From NCBI RefSeq assembly GCF_964340395.1, contig NC_135555.1:21696447-21760446 (forward strand): a stretch of DNA of 64,000 nucleotides, in the 5' to 3' direction. Source of the stretch: Glandiceps talaboti (taxonomy: Eukaryota; Hemichordata; Enteropneusta; Spengelidae). The translations under genes and the position numbers were made by a program. Shown piece by piece: positions 32,533 to 45,310 of the stretch. The notes beneath the pieces are model-generated. The model was not told the DNA's origin and did no database searches. It worked only from the letters and a program-made list of their open reading frames with translations. How positions within the stretch are numbered: position 1 is the first letter of the stretch; each line of letters begins with the position of its first letter.

Positions 32533-33034
32533 GTGAGTAAAAAAGGTTACTTCTAAATTTGTTCAAAATACTTTCTCGCGCGAGGGATACCAGCTTGCAT
32601 CGGAATGTCAGGCGACCCCAGAGTATTAAGTTTGAGATACCGGAGTCAAAGTTTTGCTTGTCGGAAGTTGTGTATTGAAAGCGTGATTCGTCGCACACGA
32701 TGTATACTTTCGCACACGTTTTTTCTTCTCACGAGTCCATTCATTTTAATTTTACCGACGACCTGCCCCATTCGGCACTTGTCAAAGGATGTATATGTCG
32801 TTTAAATGTACCGTATGTTCCTGGACAATAACCGTAATGGAATTATAAACTGGCTTAATATACAGTATTTATGTGTCCGTTTATGTTTGTGTACGTATGT
32901 ACGCCAGTTTTAACTGTGCTGACCTGCAAGACTAAGCAAAAAGCCGAGTCGCTGGTTAGAAACTACAAATGTAAAGCTTTGGTGCAATGCTCAGCATAAT
33001 GTGTTTTAGTACATGGTCTCTGTTTTCGCCACAG

Positions 33035-33047
33035 GAAATCTACTCAG
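33035..33047 (+). CDS. Candidate 13-nt microexon
   Basis: ctctgttttcgccacag precedes gaaatctactcag and then gtaaca, so 13 bases sit between good splice signals 500 bp after the candidate first exon. Joined to it the frame stays open (phase 2 in, 0 out) and adds KSTQ. Could equally be a cryptic pair. Confidence 0.2.
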
Positions 33048-33419
33048 GTAACAAAAATAATGTTTTTGTGCTCATTTTGCTTTTTCCAGCACAGTTTGAA
33101 CTATGTCATTTAAATGCAAGTATACAATCTCGTTTTATATTGCCTGTGTGCCGTACACAACACGATGTACTTCTCATCATAGGTAACGCTTCAGACCACT
33201 ATAAGTTTACTTTTAAAGGCTAGAGGTGTTACATGTAAAAGTAAACGAGATAGCGGTGCCACTCTTGTGAACTGAAGACATAAAAGTTCTTTTGTTCTGC
33301 AAATGTTAAACAAGCATATCCGCCCCTTTTTGTTGCTTGTAAGTTGTATTCATGGATATTGACACTCCAATTTCCATAGATGATCTTGTTACTGAAATAT
33401 TGCGTAACACTCACACCTA

Positions 33420-33801
33420 TAGCTAAAACGAAATAGGCTTGGTGTTTCACTCAAGGAACATTATGTTTTTGACACAAAGATAGACATATTTCAACTCTAG
33501 AGTAACAATAACAGAGACACAATAAACACAGCAGGATCCTTTGCCCAATCTCACAGAACACTGATAAGCATTACTATTCAGTAAAAACAGGCTTCTAATG
33601 AAAACATTACACATGGACTTGATGATTTTAATGGCTGCAATTGTTTACTTTCTAACTGATAATCAACATTTTAACTTGGCTATTTCTACATCTTCACTGT
33701 GCACGGCATCTACATAATTGTTTCTTTTGCATTAGAAGTTATCTGAGGGTGTGTATTAAATGTTACATGAGTGAAACACCAAGCCAACATCATTTTAGCT
33801 G
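33420..33801. mobile_element. MITE family B copy 2 (TA-flanked, 382 bp)
   Basis: Same ends as the copy at 15226 (tagctaaaa at the left, cattttagctg at the right) and the same internal acacagcaggatcctttgcc, but with about 115 bp of extra internal sequence. TA borders both ends. Confidence 0.75.
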
Positions 33802-33980
33802 TAAGATGATGTCTTGTGGAACATGATGATAAGAATATATTGACCTGTTGATAAAGGCGTATGTGTCCATGGGCTGAAGTCAGTAGGACAACTCAGCCAA
33901 GGGTGAACATTCAATTTATGTGTATTGTCAAGGAGAATTCTCTTTCTTAACTTTACATACTTGGAGTAGTTACCGAGTGA

Positions 33981-34157
33981 CATTTTTACAACTTCCAAGT
34001 GTTAAACTTGCGGAATTGGGGGTGTTGCCCCAAAACCCAATCAGTAACCAGGCTCAACGATGACTACTGGTTCCCTAATAATTTACCTGACACATTAAAA
34101 GTGCAGCAGATCAAGACACAAGATCTCTGGATGGAGTTTACAAGCAAACGGTGCTGA
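33981..34157 (+). other. Protein-like open segment of unknown origin
   Basis: A 58-codon frame without Met contains LNDDYWFPNNLP and IKTQDLWMEFTSKRC before a TGA, in locally higher GC. No good splice signals were found, so it may be a decayed transposon or pseudogene fragment, or chance. Confidence 0.2.
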
Positions 34158-35316
34158 TGCTGGATAATATGACTACGATAAATAATTTGCAAGCTTGCTT
34201 CAATATTTGTTGATGGTAATTTTATAATGTTCTCATGTTAATATTTCTGCTGGATATTTTGATAATAACTGGATATTTGAACTGATATTATAACATGAAA
34301 GAATTTAATAATTTCTATCTGAAAAAGGAACATTTTATGAAAAAGAATGTGAAAAAACTCAATAAGCAAGTATGATTTGAAGGAGAAAGTGATAAATTGA
34401 ATTCATATATATATAAATTTATTAAAATGCAGATTAATTTTTGAAGGTGATTTTGTTTAAAAAAAAGTTCGCCCAACTTGACTTGATTTTACTCACATTA
34501 CCTACTGCCTGTCTGCACCATGGTGGTCTACAGTTATGCCAATGTTATGAAGGCTGTTCTGTGTGTAAGGATAGAGAGAGGTAACACAGACAGATTTATT
34601 TTCAACCTTTGATGTTAGGTCACTCTGTACACATTTCTTTACAATATCAAATTAAAGAGAATAGAAACAAAGCACAGTGCTAACAAAACTGAAGAGGAGA
34701 CTTGGTAGCCTGGTGGCCAGAGTTTCCTGTAAATGAAATGGAGATGGTCCCAGATCAGACACTTGTCTATCTGGTTTGATGGTGTTCATTCATTTGTTTG
34801 TCAAGCTAGTACTAGCCAGATAGCCAATTCTCTGGGATATTTAGTCTGGATGCCAATGTGCTCTGTAACCCCAAAGAGAGATCTAAAATATTTGATGAGG
34901 ATAGCATTCCACTTTTGGGATATCAATAAAAAAAAAAAAAAAATTGCTATCTGCTGTAATTGCTTTTGACAGCAAAATAGTGTTGGGTTTATGGTAATCA
35001 TAATATTGTGTTTGAAAACACTTGTCAGTGTGATATTTTCTGTCTGATGGAACTGTCTAAACTAAGAACCTCTAAGTCTTTATGGCATTGTCCAAAATGT
35101 ACCTGCCAAGTTGCTTCAACTGAAATATGTGCTTTGGGTTGCAAGAATGGTCTGATGTGACATTATTACAAGTAGTTGTGTGAAATAGTGAAAATGTTTA
35201 TTTTTACAGATATTGTTTTAAGGTGGTTGTACTGTCAATATTAAGAGTTGAGTTGAGATTGACAGTTTTAGATTTGAAATTTAGGATACTTCATTATTAG
35301 ATCAACTAAACTATAA

Positions 35317-35696
35317 GACCAAATAAAAAAAAAATGTTTGGTTCTGGTTACCTGACACCACCTAGTTTTTCACGCCAACCCTAAACTTTCTTTTACATAT
35401 TCGAGAAAAATGATAATAAAATTGCGAAAATCGTGAAGTCTCGCAAGAAATAGTGGGTGCGGAAACTGACTTCAACTTGAAAAGACAATATAAACTATTC
35501 TTCTATTAATCTGTAATGGCTGTATATCTGATACGAAGAAATAAACAACACAGAGACCATTTGGAAAACAAATTGAAAACCTGAACTAAACACTCACACA
35601 TGAATAAAAATATATAATAAAATAAAATAAAAAATCTACCTACCCCACCTATTTTAAAATTCAATGTAATCGGAACCACACAATTTTTTTCATGCC
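35317..35696. mobile_element. MITE family A copy 1 (about 380 bp)
   Basis: Shares gttacctgacaccacctag, a tctgtaatggctgta core and aatctacctaccccacctat with copies at 46631 and 62201. The terminal inverted repeat is degenerate here. Confidence 0.7.
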
Positions 35697-36784
35697 TAAA
35701 CATGAAAAAAGAAATTGTCCTGACCAGAAACAAATGTTTTTCTTTTGGCCTAAAAGCTGGTTTCTATTCTGTACAAATAAATATGAGAAAATAACAGACA
35801 AAGTAAAAAGTGATGTTGTCTTTCTGTGAGTGAATAGTCAAGCTAAATGTCAAAGTATGACTTTATGAATTCCAAGAATGATGAGTTGTAATGAAGGTAA
35901 TTGTACCCATAGTCCATGTTATTTTGCTTCTCTCCATACTGATATTACCCAGGGGTAAATGTTACTTTTGAATGACGTTGGGAAAATGTATTATGTATGT
36001 AACTTCATGAAGTTTCAGTTCAAATAAAGACACATTATACAAACAAACCATGCCTATTTTTTAAGTAAGCCAATAATTACAAAAATTACAAATGAATGAT
36101 ATATGAGAACCAGGTGACTAGCTTATTAAATCGATCATATACAATATGTTAATTTATTTTGTTTAATGAAAACATTCTTAGCAAATGTTTTCGCAGTTGT
36201 TTGCCTTGCGACGATCCAAGAATTTCACGTCAAACACTGCAAATATGAATACCCATCAGTCCTCATTTTTGATTGGGTTTGTTGCAATGATACATAATCT
36301 TTCACATACATTCATGGATACAGTCTTTCACAAAAGTATTACATGATTGTTTAAAATTACAGATAAGGATTGTAGTTTACAGGGATAAGGTTACAGAGTG
36401 AGACTTTTAGGTGATAAATTGCAAAAATTGTCCCCACTTCTTGATACGTGAATTTATATTCTACAGTCATTATATAGTAAACCAGACTGAGTAAGTTGTT
36501 GATGCTGTGGTACACCCTCTTCAGGTCAAGTTTATGTAAAAGATAATGGCGGTGACAGGATTATGGTTTTAATCCTTCACATAGCAGTAATAATTACATA
36601 TCAGTGACTTATTAACATTTTTGATAGGTTGGAAATTTTTGTAGGTTGACACTTGTCTCCAGTCATCGGTTGTTTGTTTTTGTTGTTGTGATTTTTGACA
36701 TTCAATAGTAGTAAAAAGTTTATAGTTTTAAATACTGTAGCCTACCTGTAGACTTGTGAACGGCTATCACTACACTATTCCGCT

Positions 36785-36859
36785 ATCCTAACTGAACTGA
36801 CATTTTGAATTTTGCTCCATACTCTGATGGAGCAAAAATTCAAAAATGTCAGTTAGGAT
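36785..36859. repeat. Near-perfect hairpin (33-36-bp arms, 6-nt loop)
   Basis: The left arm 36785-36820 and right arm 36827-36859 are complementary apart from small indels, with ends atcctaactg and cagttaggat and a loop of actctg. The size would suit a pre-miRNA-like or mini-foldback structure. Confidence 0.75.
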
Positions 36860-36898
36860 TGGCTTAGATGACAAGTATATTAAAACACCAGAAAAATA

Positions 36899-36948
36899 TT
36901 TTTGGGTTGTTTTTACTAATTGTATTTTTGGGTTGTTTTTACTAATTG
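36899..36948. repeat. 24-bp tandem duplication
   Basis: Two copies of tttttgggttgtttttacta and flank. Non-coding. Confidence 0.8.
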
Positions 36949-37539
36949 ATATGGAAGAGATGTCACTTTAGTTCAAAATGTAGAAATCTGTAGGAATTGA
37001 GTTAGAAAAATATATACAAATTTAAGTAAAAACACACTTGTGAACACATGATAAATTGTGGAAAGGAATGCTTTGTAGTATCTGTCTATTGACCCATCCT
37101 GTGGCTGCCTGGCAACCTATCCCACTGTGTTGTTTAGAACCAAACAGACAACTCACAAGAAAAGGTGTGCTTATGACTTAGCAACCAGGGTAGCAACTAT
37201 AAACAAACTTTTACAAAACAGTGTGGATAGTGAATCATTTGTAGATAGTTACCAGTGGCAATGGAATTAATGAGATCAGGTTGTCTTCTTCATTTGAAAC
37301 AGTACCTATCATTAGTATAAATGATCATGTTACAATAATGTATACATAACACTTATTAAACCTGCACCAGAGTATTATTTTTGTTTTGATCAGGCAGCAA
37401 ACAACTTATTCAATGAAGATTCTTAAAGTAGCCATATGGATGAGGATTGGGTATTTATTTTGGATTTTTAATTTATAAAACAATTTTATCATGGCGTTCT
37501 ACTTGAAAAATAAATGTGAAACAACATATGCCATGTCCT

Positions 37540-37663
37540 TGTTTGTAACTCAATAAATTGCAGCACACAGATAAATGTGTAAAATCTTTGTTATTGTACA
37601 TACAATAACAAACTTTAATACACATTTACTTTTTGCTTTTTGCAATGCATTGAGTTACAAACA
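37540..37663. mobile_element. Foldback element, about 124 bp
   Basis: tgtttgtaactcaat at the left and attgagttacaaaca at the right are perfect complements. Inside, tttgttattgta and tacaataacaaa form a second stem around a 2-nt centre. The spacer between the stems is only partly paired. Confidence 0.75.
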
Positions 37664-39150
37664 CAGACTTGTTCTATGTTGAGTTCTGTACACACTGGTA
37701 TTATCAAAAATACTTTCTGATTCTAAAATCAGTGTCAACATTGTAAATAGACATTGTATATAAAATAGTTGATATGAACTTGAATAATGTCACTGTTAGG
37801 ATGCTTTTACAATGGTAAGATTTTAAACTTGTTGAAAAGTAGCTATTTTGTAGGAGTGGAGGATTTTGATGTTATGTTTGTAAACATTTGTTGACATTTC
37901 TATGGACAGGAAACACTTTGGGCTGAATTTAAAAAAATAGTAGAAACAGAAGGACAAGTTGAAAATAATTTATTTGTCTGACTTACAAAGGTTATATAGC
38001 ATGATATACAGTTCAAATTTTTTAGCTTTGAGCTTTCAATCTGTCTTGGTTGATCATCCTTGTCCATTCAACATGTGGATCGGATTTGACCATCTCTATA
38101 TTCAAGGGGTTTAGAAATAATGGAAATGTGACGCTTTTGTCAAACGAAAGGTGACTTGACATGCAAGTGTAAGTGTAAAGCTTGTGTTCTGTTATTGTGT
38201 TGTAGACAAAAGGCAAATATAACAGGCTTATGTCAACACAAAGGGATACATTAATATTTAATTTAGGGTGAGAGTATGGCATAATACAGTCTGTTAATCT
38301 GAGGAGAGAGATAATACCATAGTGTGAAGAGTTGGTTTGTTTTTTACTCTCTTAAGTGTTATATAACTGTAGTTTAGGAGAACCACATTCTAGTAGTAGA
38401 TTACAAAAATTGTAAAATTGTCGTGTACAGTACCAACACTGTATAGCCTCTAAATAAAGGTAACATGTTTTGTTTTTGGTCCAAATTCATGAATGGTGAA
38501 TCAACACATTGTAAGGTATATAAGGGAACATAAACAATATTTTAGCATCACAGGTACTAGTAGTTGTTATGTATCAATGCCATTTCAAATTTTCTGAGAG
38601 GGCCATTGAAATTATTGTAAGTTTTGTTGTTTTGTCAAAATAATAAGAAATATAAATAGGAACATCAAAATTTGATGTGTTGAAAAAAAAAATTGCTTGA
38701 TGTCAATGGCATGTGAATTTAAATAGTTGTTGTTGTACCTTTCATTGTTGGTCACAATGATAAAAAAATGTATTTCTTGTGAGTCAACATAACACAGTGC
38801 TCAAAAGGGATCATAGAGGCACTCACTTTCTGATGCAACACGAGAAATTATTATATGTGACTCAGTTGTGCATCGAATTGGCTGGAAGTCAAAAAGGGTA
38901 TCCTGGTTACCGACCAAAACATTTGAAAAGTCAATAGTAATTTACATTTAAAGGTCATTGAGTGGGAAAACTATTATTGATGTAATTTTGTGTAGATTAG
39001 CTGCCATTCCTTTGCAGTCTACAATCCAGTCATATTGGCATTTTTGCCTCTTGCCTTTCCCTGACGCCTGGCATTTTGCTATCATGGTCATAAATTCAAA
39101 CTAAAATTAGATTACGATTTCCCACTGCGACGTTGAATATGGTAATCATG
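37664..39150. other. Intron-like AT-rich sequence
   Basis: No exon, RNA gene or repeat family recognised. Confidence 0.5.
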
Positions 39151-39157
39151 TTTACAC

Positions 39158-39468
39158 CGTACAGCTCAACCCTTAGTCTGTATGCCAATGTGGTCTCTAG
39201 AGTAGTAGAGGTCTAAATTGTAATGATACATATAGGATCTAGACTACTCAACCCTTAATCTGGATGCCAACGTGGTCTCTAGCGGTGTAAATCATAATGA
39301 TATCGTATAGGATCTAGACTACTCAACCCATAGTCTGTATGCCACCGTGGTCTCTAGCGGTGTAAATCATAATGATACCGTATAGGATCTAGACTACTCA
39401 ACCCTTAGTCTGTATGCCAACGTGGTCTCTAGAGGTGTAAATTGTAATGATACCGTATAGGAACTAGA
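39158..39468. repeat. 75-82-bp minisatellite (about four units)
   Basis: ctcaaccc recurs at 39165, 39247, 39322 and 39397 with the shared body tctgtatgccaacgtggtct. It directly abuts the long 46-bp array. Confidence 0.9.
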
Positions 39469-39470
39469 CT

Positions 39471-42400
39471 AATACTAGGTGTGGTAGAGGAAAAGTGAGA
39501 GCAAAGTCATTAGTGAAATACTAGGTGTGGTAGAGGAAAAGTGAGAGCAAAGTCATTAGTGAAATACTAGGTGTGGTAGAGGAAAAGTGAGAGCAAAGTC
39601 ATTAGTGAAATACTAGGTGTGGTAGAGGAAAAGTGAGAGCAAAGTCATTAGTGAAATACTAGGTGTGGTAGAGGAAAAGTGAGAGCAAAGTCATTAGTGA
39701 AATACTAGGTGTGGTAGAGGAAAAGTGAGAGCAAAGTCATTAGTGAAATACTAGGTGTGGTAGAGGAAAAGTGAGAGCAAAGTCATTAGTGAAATACTAG
39801 GTGTGGTGTAGAGGAATATTGAGAGCAAAGTCATTAGTGAAATACTAGGTGTAGTAGAGGAAAAGTGAGAGCAAAGTCATTAGTGAAATACTAGGTGTGG
39901 TAGAGGAAAAGTGAGAGCAAAGTCATTAGTGAAATACTAGGTGTAGTAGAAGAAAAGTGAGAGCAAAGTCATTAGTGAAATACTAGGTGTAGTATAGGAA
40001 AAGTGAGAGCAAAGTCATTAGTGAAATACTAGGTGTAGTAGAAGAAAAGTGAGAGCAAAGTCATTAGTGAAATACTAGGTGTGGTGTAGAGGAAAAGTGA
40101 GAGCAAAGTCATTAGTGAAATACTAGGTGTAGTAGAGGAAAAGTGAGAGCAAAGTCATTAGTGAAATACTAGGTGTGGTGTAGAGGAAAAGTGAGAGCAA
40201 AGTCATTAGTGAAATACTAGGTGTAGTAGAGGAAAAGTGAGAGCAAAGTCATTAGTGAAATACTAGGTGTAGTAGAGGAAAAGTGAGAGCAAAGTCATTA
40301 GTGAAATACTAGGTGTGGTAGAGGAAAAGTGAGAGCAAAGTCATTAGTGAAATACTAGGTGTGGTAGAGGAAAAGTGAGAGCAAAGTCATTAGTGAAATA
40401 CTAGGTGTGGTAGAGGAAAAGTGAGAGCAAAGTCATTAGTGAAATACTAGGTGTGGTGTAGAGGAAAAGTGAGAGCAAAGTCATTAGTGAAATACTAGGT
40501 GTAGTAGAGGAAAAGTGAGAGCAAAGTCATTAGTGAAATACTAGATGTGGTGTAGAGGAAAAGTGAGAGCAAAGTCATTAGTGAAATACTAGGTGTAGTA
40601 GAGGAAAAGTGAGAGCAAAGTCATTAGTGAAATACTAGGTGTAGAGGAAAAGTGATAGCAAAGTCATTAGTGAAATACTAGGTGTAGTCGAGGAAATGTG
40701 AGAGCAAAGTCATTTGTGAAATACGTGTAGTAGAGGAAAAGTAAGAGCAAAGTCATTTGTGAAATACTAGGTGTAGTAGAGGAAATGTGAGAGCAAAGTC
40801 ATTAGTGAAATACTAGGTGTAGTAGAGGAAAAGGGAGAGCAAAGTCATTAGTGAAATACTAGGTGTAGTAGAGGAAAAGTGAGAGCAAAGTCATTAGTGA
40901 AATACTAGGTGTAGTAGAGGAAAAGTGAGAGCAAAGTCATTAGTGAAATACTAGGTGTAGTAGAGGAAATGTGAGAGCAAAGTCATTAGTGAAATACTAG
41001 GTGTGGTGTAGAGGAAAAGTGAGAGCAAAGTCATTAGTGAAATACTAGGTGTAGAGGAAAAGTGAGAGCAAAGTCATTAGTGAAATACTAGATGTGGTGT
41101 AGAGGAAAAGTGAGAGCAAAGTCATTAGTGAAATACTAGGTGTAGTAGAGGAAAAGTGAGAGCAAAGTCATTAGTGAAATACTAGGTGTAGAGGAAAAGT
41201 GAGAGCAAAGTCATTAGTGAAATACTAGGTGTAGTAGAGGAAAAGTGAGAGCAAAGTCATTTGTGAAATACTAGGTGTAGTAGAGGAAAAGTGAGAGCAA
41301 AGTCATTAGTGAAATACTAGGTGTAGTAGAGGAAACGTGAGAGCAAAGTCATTAGTGAAATACTAGGTGTGGTAGAGGAAAAGTGAGAGCAAAGTCATTA
41401 GTGAAATACTAGGTGTGGTAGAGGAAAAGTGAGAGCAAAGTCATTAGTGAAATACTAGGTGTGGTAGAGGAAAAGTGAGAGCAAAGTCATTAGTGAAATA
41501 CTAGGTGTGGTAGAGGAAAAGTGAGAGCAAAGTCATTAGTGAAATACTAGGTGTGGTAGAGGAAAAGTGAGAGCAAAGTCATTAGTGAAATACTAGGTGT
41601 GGTAGAGGAAATGTGAGAGCAAAGTCATTTGTGAAATACTAGGTGTAGTAGAGGAAAAGTGAGAGCAGAGTCATTAGTGAAATACTAGGTGTGGTAGAGG
41701 AAAAGTGAGAGCAAAGTCATTAGTGAAATACTAGGTGTAGTAGAAGAAAAGTGAGAGCAAAGTCATTAGTGAAATACTAGGTGTGGTGTAGAGGAAAAGT
41801 GAGAGCAAAGTCATTAGTGAAATACTAGGTGTAGTAGAGGAAAAGTGAGAGCAAAGTCATTAGTGAAATACTAGATGTGGTGTAGAGGAAAAGTGAGAGC
41901 AAAGTCATTAGTGAAATACTAGGTGTAGTAGAGGAAAAGTGAGAGCAAAGTCATTAGTGAAATACTAGGTGTAGAGGAAAAGTGATAGCAAAGTCATTAG
42001 TGAAATACTAGGTGTAGTCGAGGAAATGTGAGAGCAAAGTCATTTGTGAAATACGTGTAGTAGAGGAAAAGTAAGAGCAAAGTCATTTGTGAAATACTAG
42101 GTGTAGTAGAGGAAATGTGAGAGCAAAGTCATTAGTGAAATACTAGGTGTAGTAGAGGAAAAGGGAGAGCAAAGTCATTAGTGAAATACTAGGTGTAGTA
42201 GAGGAAAAGTGAGAGCAAAGTCATTAGTGAAATACTAGGTGTAGTAGAGGAAAAGTGAGAGCAAAGTCATTAGTGAAATACTAGGTGTAGTAGAGGAAAT
42301 GTGAGAGCAAAGTCATTAGTGAAATACTAGGTGTGGTGTAGAGGAAAAGTGAGAGCAAAGTCATTAGTGAAATACTAGGTGTAGAGGAAAAGTGAGAGCA

Positions 42401-42728
42401 AAGTCATTAGTGAAATACTAGATGTGGTGTAGAGGAAAAGTGAGAGCAAAGTCATTAGTGAAATACTAGGTGTAGTAGAGGAAAAGTGAGAGCAAAGTCA
42501 TTAGTGAAATACTAGGTGTAGAGGAAAAGTGAGAGCAAAGTCATTAGTGAAATACTAGGTGTAGTAGAGGAAAAGTGAGAGCAAAGTCATTTGTGAAATA
42601 CTAGGTGTAGTAGAGGAAAAGTGAGAGCAAAGTCATTAGTGAAATACTAGGTGTAGTAGAGGAAACGTGAGAGCAAAGTCATTTGTGAAATACTAGGTGT
42701 GGTGTTGAGGAAAAGATTGCAAAGTCAT
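39471..42728. repeat. 46-bp minisatellite, about 70 copies, with a 1,330-bp higher-order duplication
   Basis: The unit contains aatactaggtgtggtagagg and aaaagtgagagcaaagtcat. Variant units differ by GTG insertions or a TAGTAG/GTAG deletion. A run of rare variants near 40640-40780 recurs at 41970-42110, and 41331 matches 42661, so about 0.9 kb of the array (from about 40430) is duplicated at a 1,330-bp offset. Nearly all G and A on one strand. Confidence 0.97.
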
Positions 42729-43179
42729 GTTTATTATATTGTTGTCAGTATTTTTGCAGAGGTGTAGGAACCTTGGTAACTTGGGGGTGGGGGGTTGGGT
42801 GGAAGGTGGTGAATCAGGTAAAACTGACATTAATGCCATCCATATACAGTGCATGATAATTTGTTTGGAAACCCTGGCAAAGTAACTGGGAAACCCAAGT
42901 AAATTGTATCTACTACTATACCCTAAAAACACTGATTTGAAAATGAAACTCCAGCTTTGTTGTTTTAAAATTCTATGAACAATAGCTTGCCAGGATAGTC
43001 CATGAACAACACACCTGTTACATGTAATTAATTCACTGTATTCAGACCCACTGTCTTGTTTGACAGTCTTTGTTTCTACATCCATTGTAATGGTGGACAG
43101 AAATCCAGTCAGTATTGACAGATTTGTTAGAATGAAGTAAGCATTCAAACCATACAGATGTCCTAATGATAATACCCAG

Positions 43180-43279
43180 NNNNNNNNNNNNNNNNNNNNN
43201 NNNNNNNNNNNNNNNNNNNNNNNNNNNNNNNNNNNNNNNNNNNNNNNNNNNNNNNNNNNNNNNNNNNNNNNNNNNNNNN
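43180..43279. other. Assembly gap (100 N)
   Basis: Exactly 100 N, the usual placeholder for a gap of unknown size. It lies 450 bp after the long minisatellite. Confidence 0.99.
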
Positions 43280-44170
43280 AATGGATATTTTAAAATTTAC
43301 TTTACAGCATAATATAAGAAATAGTAACTGCTGTAAGCTACGCTGTTTGAGCTTTTAAAGTTTCAAGCACACTGTGTTTCCATGGAAATGCAATAATTTA
43401 TTGAAAAATAAGTGATAAAGTTTTACTACAAGTCACAAATCATATGGTTAAGTACGGCAGAATCTTTTTTGCCATTATAACCTCACGATGTCTGTCTTCA
43501 AATCACAGTGTTTCTTACCTTGTCATGTCAATAAGACTTTGTTGACATGGAGTGTCAGTGTAGAAATCATATCTAAGTATACAAATTTAAATGCTTTCTA
43601 GTTGCTCTAGTGACAACTGGAACATTTTAAAAAACTGTTTTGTTAGCTATATTGATTTACTGGTAATATTGTACACCCTAAACAATATTGAATCATCTGT
43701 GGGTAATGTGTATTTGTGCTGCTGTAGGAATAATATGGTACAGAAAATCCCATCAAATTGATTTTTGGGTCTGCACCTAAACTCACCATCCCAATGCGAT
43801 AACTTTCAATCTCTTGCTGTACAACGTGTTGATAACACTGACTCCCTAATTATTATGTACAATGTCTAATTATTGGTATTTTAGCAAATTGTCAGTGAAT
43901 GTCTTGATGGTTTGCCTGATTGACAAAATCATATCTCAGTTACAGCTAGTGCAGCTTTAAAAGTTATAATTTGAATTTTAAATTAATCACTTGAAGTGAA
44001 AATATCCATATGAACCAAGGTTATGTACAGTGTAATATTTCAAACATATAATGACTGTAACTGTACAACTAAGAGGGAAATGTGGGAAAATATCGGTAAC
44101 TTTCATGTGCTGAACATCTGTTCAAACAAACAAGTTTGTGAAATACAGAAAGCCAGAGAATATTAGAAAG

Positions 44171-44437
44171 GTAACAGTGGCACTGAGCCCTCTTTTGTAA
44201 TTTCTGTGATCTCCCTCAACAAGGTAACAGGGTACTAAGCCCTCTTGAAATTTCAGGTGTCCTCCATGGAAAAGATAACAGGGGTATTAAAATTGAACCA
44301 TCTTTTAATGTCTATGTTTTCCTTAGAAAAAATAACAGGAGTGCTGAGCCCTCTTATAATTTCAGGTGTCCTCCTTGGAAAAGGTAACAGGAATGCTAAG
44401 TTCTCTTGTAACTTCTCTGTTCTCTGTGAACAAGAAT
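44171..44437. repeat. About 52-bp tandem repeat (five units)
   Basis: Units start with gtaacag or ataacag at 44171, 44224, 44275, 44332 and 44384 and carry tgagccctcttataatttca and cctccatggaaaa variants. Confidence 0.85.
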
Positions 44438-45203
44438 CTACTGTGCATTGTCTTGAGGAAGGAGACACCCACCACTTGGTCTCCAACCAGTAAATGTTGA
44501 AGTGGTCACAGGTAGTTAAATTGTTATGGAAGTAAGTCCTTGAAAGAACACTTCAGGATTTCAGTTGTCAGAAAATAGTTACAATGGAGTGAGAGTTTAC
44601 AATATGAAATATATGATTGCAGTTTCTATACAAGGATGTGATATTTGGTGAAACAGGAGTCGACTATCAAGTTGCCTGAAATCCATGCAGATGGGGTTTC
44701 CATGATGGGGAAAAACAAAATTCATAACACCTAATCTGTTTTAATTAATGTATTTAATAGAGGAGATACATAAAATGTCTTAAGTTAAAAAAAAGTAAAT
44801 TTCTCTTAGATTTTATTTCACAGAGACATACAATAAATACAGGAATAATAAAATACTAGCAAACATCAGTATTCCAAAGCAGATCATAGTTTGGCAGTGT
44901 ACACCAACCAATTTATGTCAGTTTCAAGTTGTAAGAAAGAGGAGTGACTTGTCCAAGGAATCTGAAAGCCATTAGGAGGAGTTGTTAGTGGTACTCAATA
45001 CTGTATGGTGCCATAGTCTAGACATTCACACTGTTTAATTTTGATTATTATGTCCTTTCTACAAGTATAACTTTGAATTTAATATCTTACATTTAATGAA
45101 GCATCCACCAGAAAATGTGTGCAAATTGCTACTTGGTTTTAATCTACTTGCTGTATCAGATTATGTCACAAATATCATCCTGTGATTTGACTTTAAAAAA
45201 AGA

Positions 45204-45229
45204 GGGGGGGTGGGGGAGGGGGGGTGGGT
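45204..45229. repeat. G-rich tract able to form a G-quadruplex
   Basis: Five or more runs of three or more G separated by single A or T bases on the + strand. Confidence 0.7.
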
Positions 45230-45310
45230 GGAGTGGAGCAGTGCATCGTACAGGACCAGCGAATCACATGTAGTGATAGATTTCATGGTGGACTTAGAGC
45301 TATCTAAGTG

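Noticed and set aside
32348-32698. 116-codon minus-strand frame over the candidate promoter and first exon
   Set aside because: No domain, start context or splice evidence; the + strand has a Kozak ATG, an N-myristoylation signature and a perfect donor at the same place.
39471-42728. Regular 46-bp repeats that could suggest a CRISPR array
   Set aside because: The units are contiguous with no unique spacers, and the host is a eukaryote; it is a minisatellite.
42693-43148. 151-codon minus-strand open frame beginning next to the assembly gap
   Set aside because: It starts in ordinary AT-rich DNA, shows no recognisable domain or splice context, and ends in the minisatellite edge; chance is more likely.
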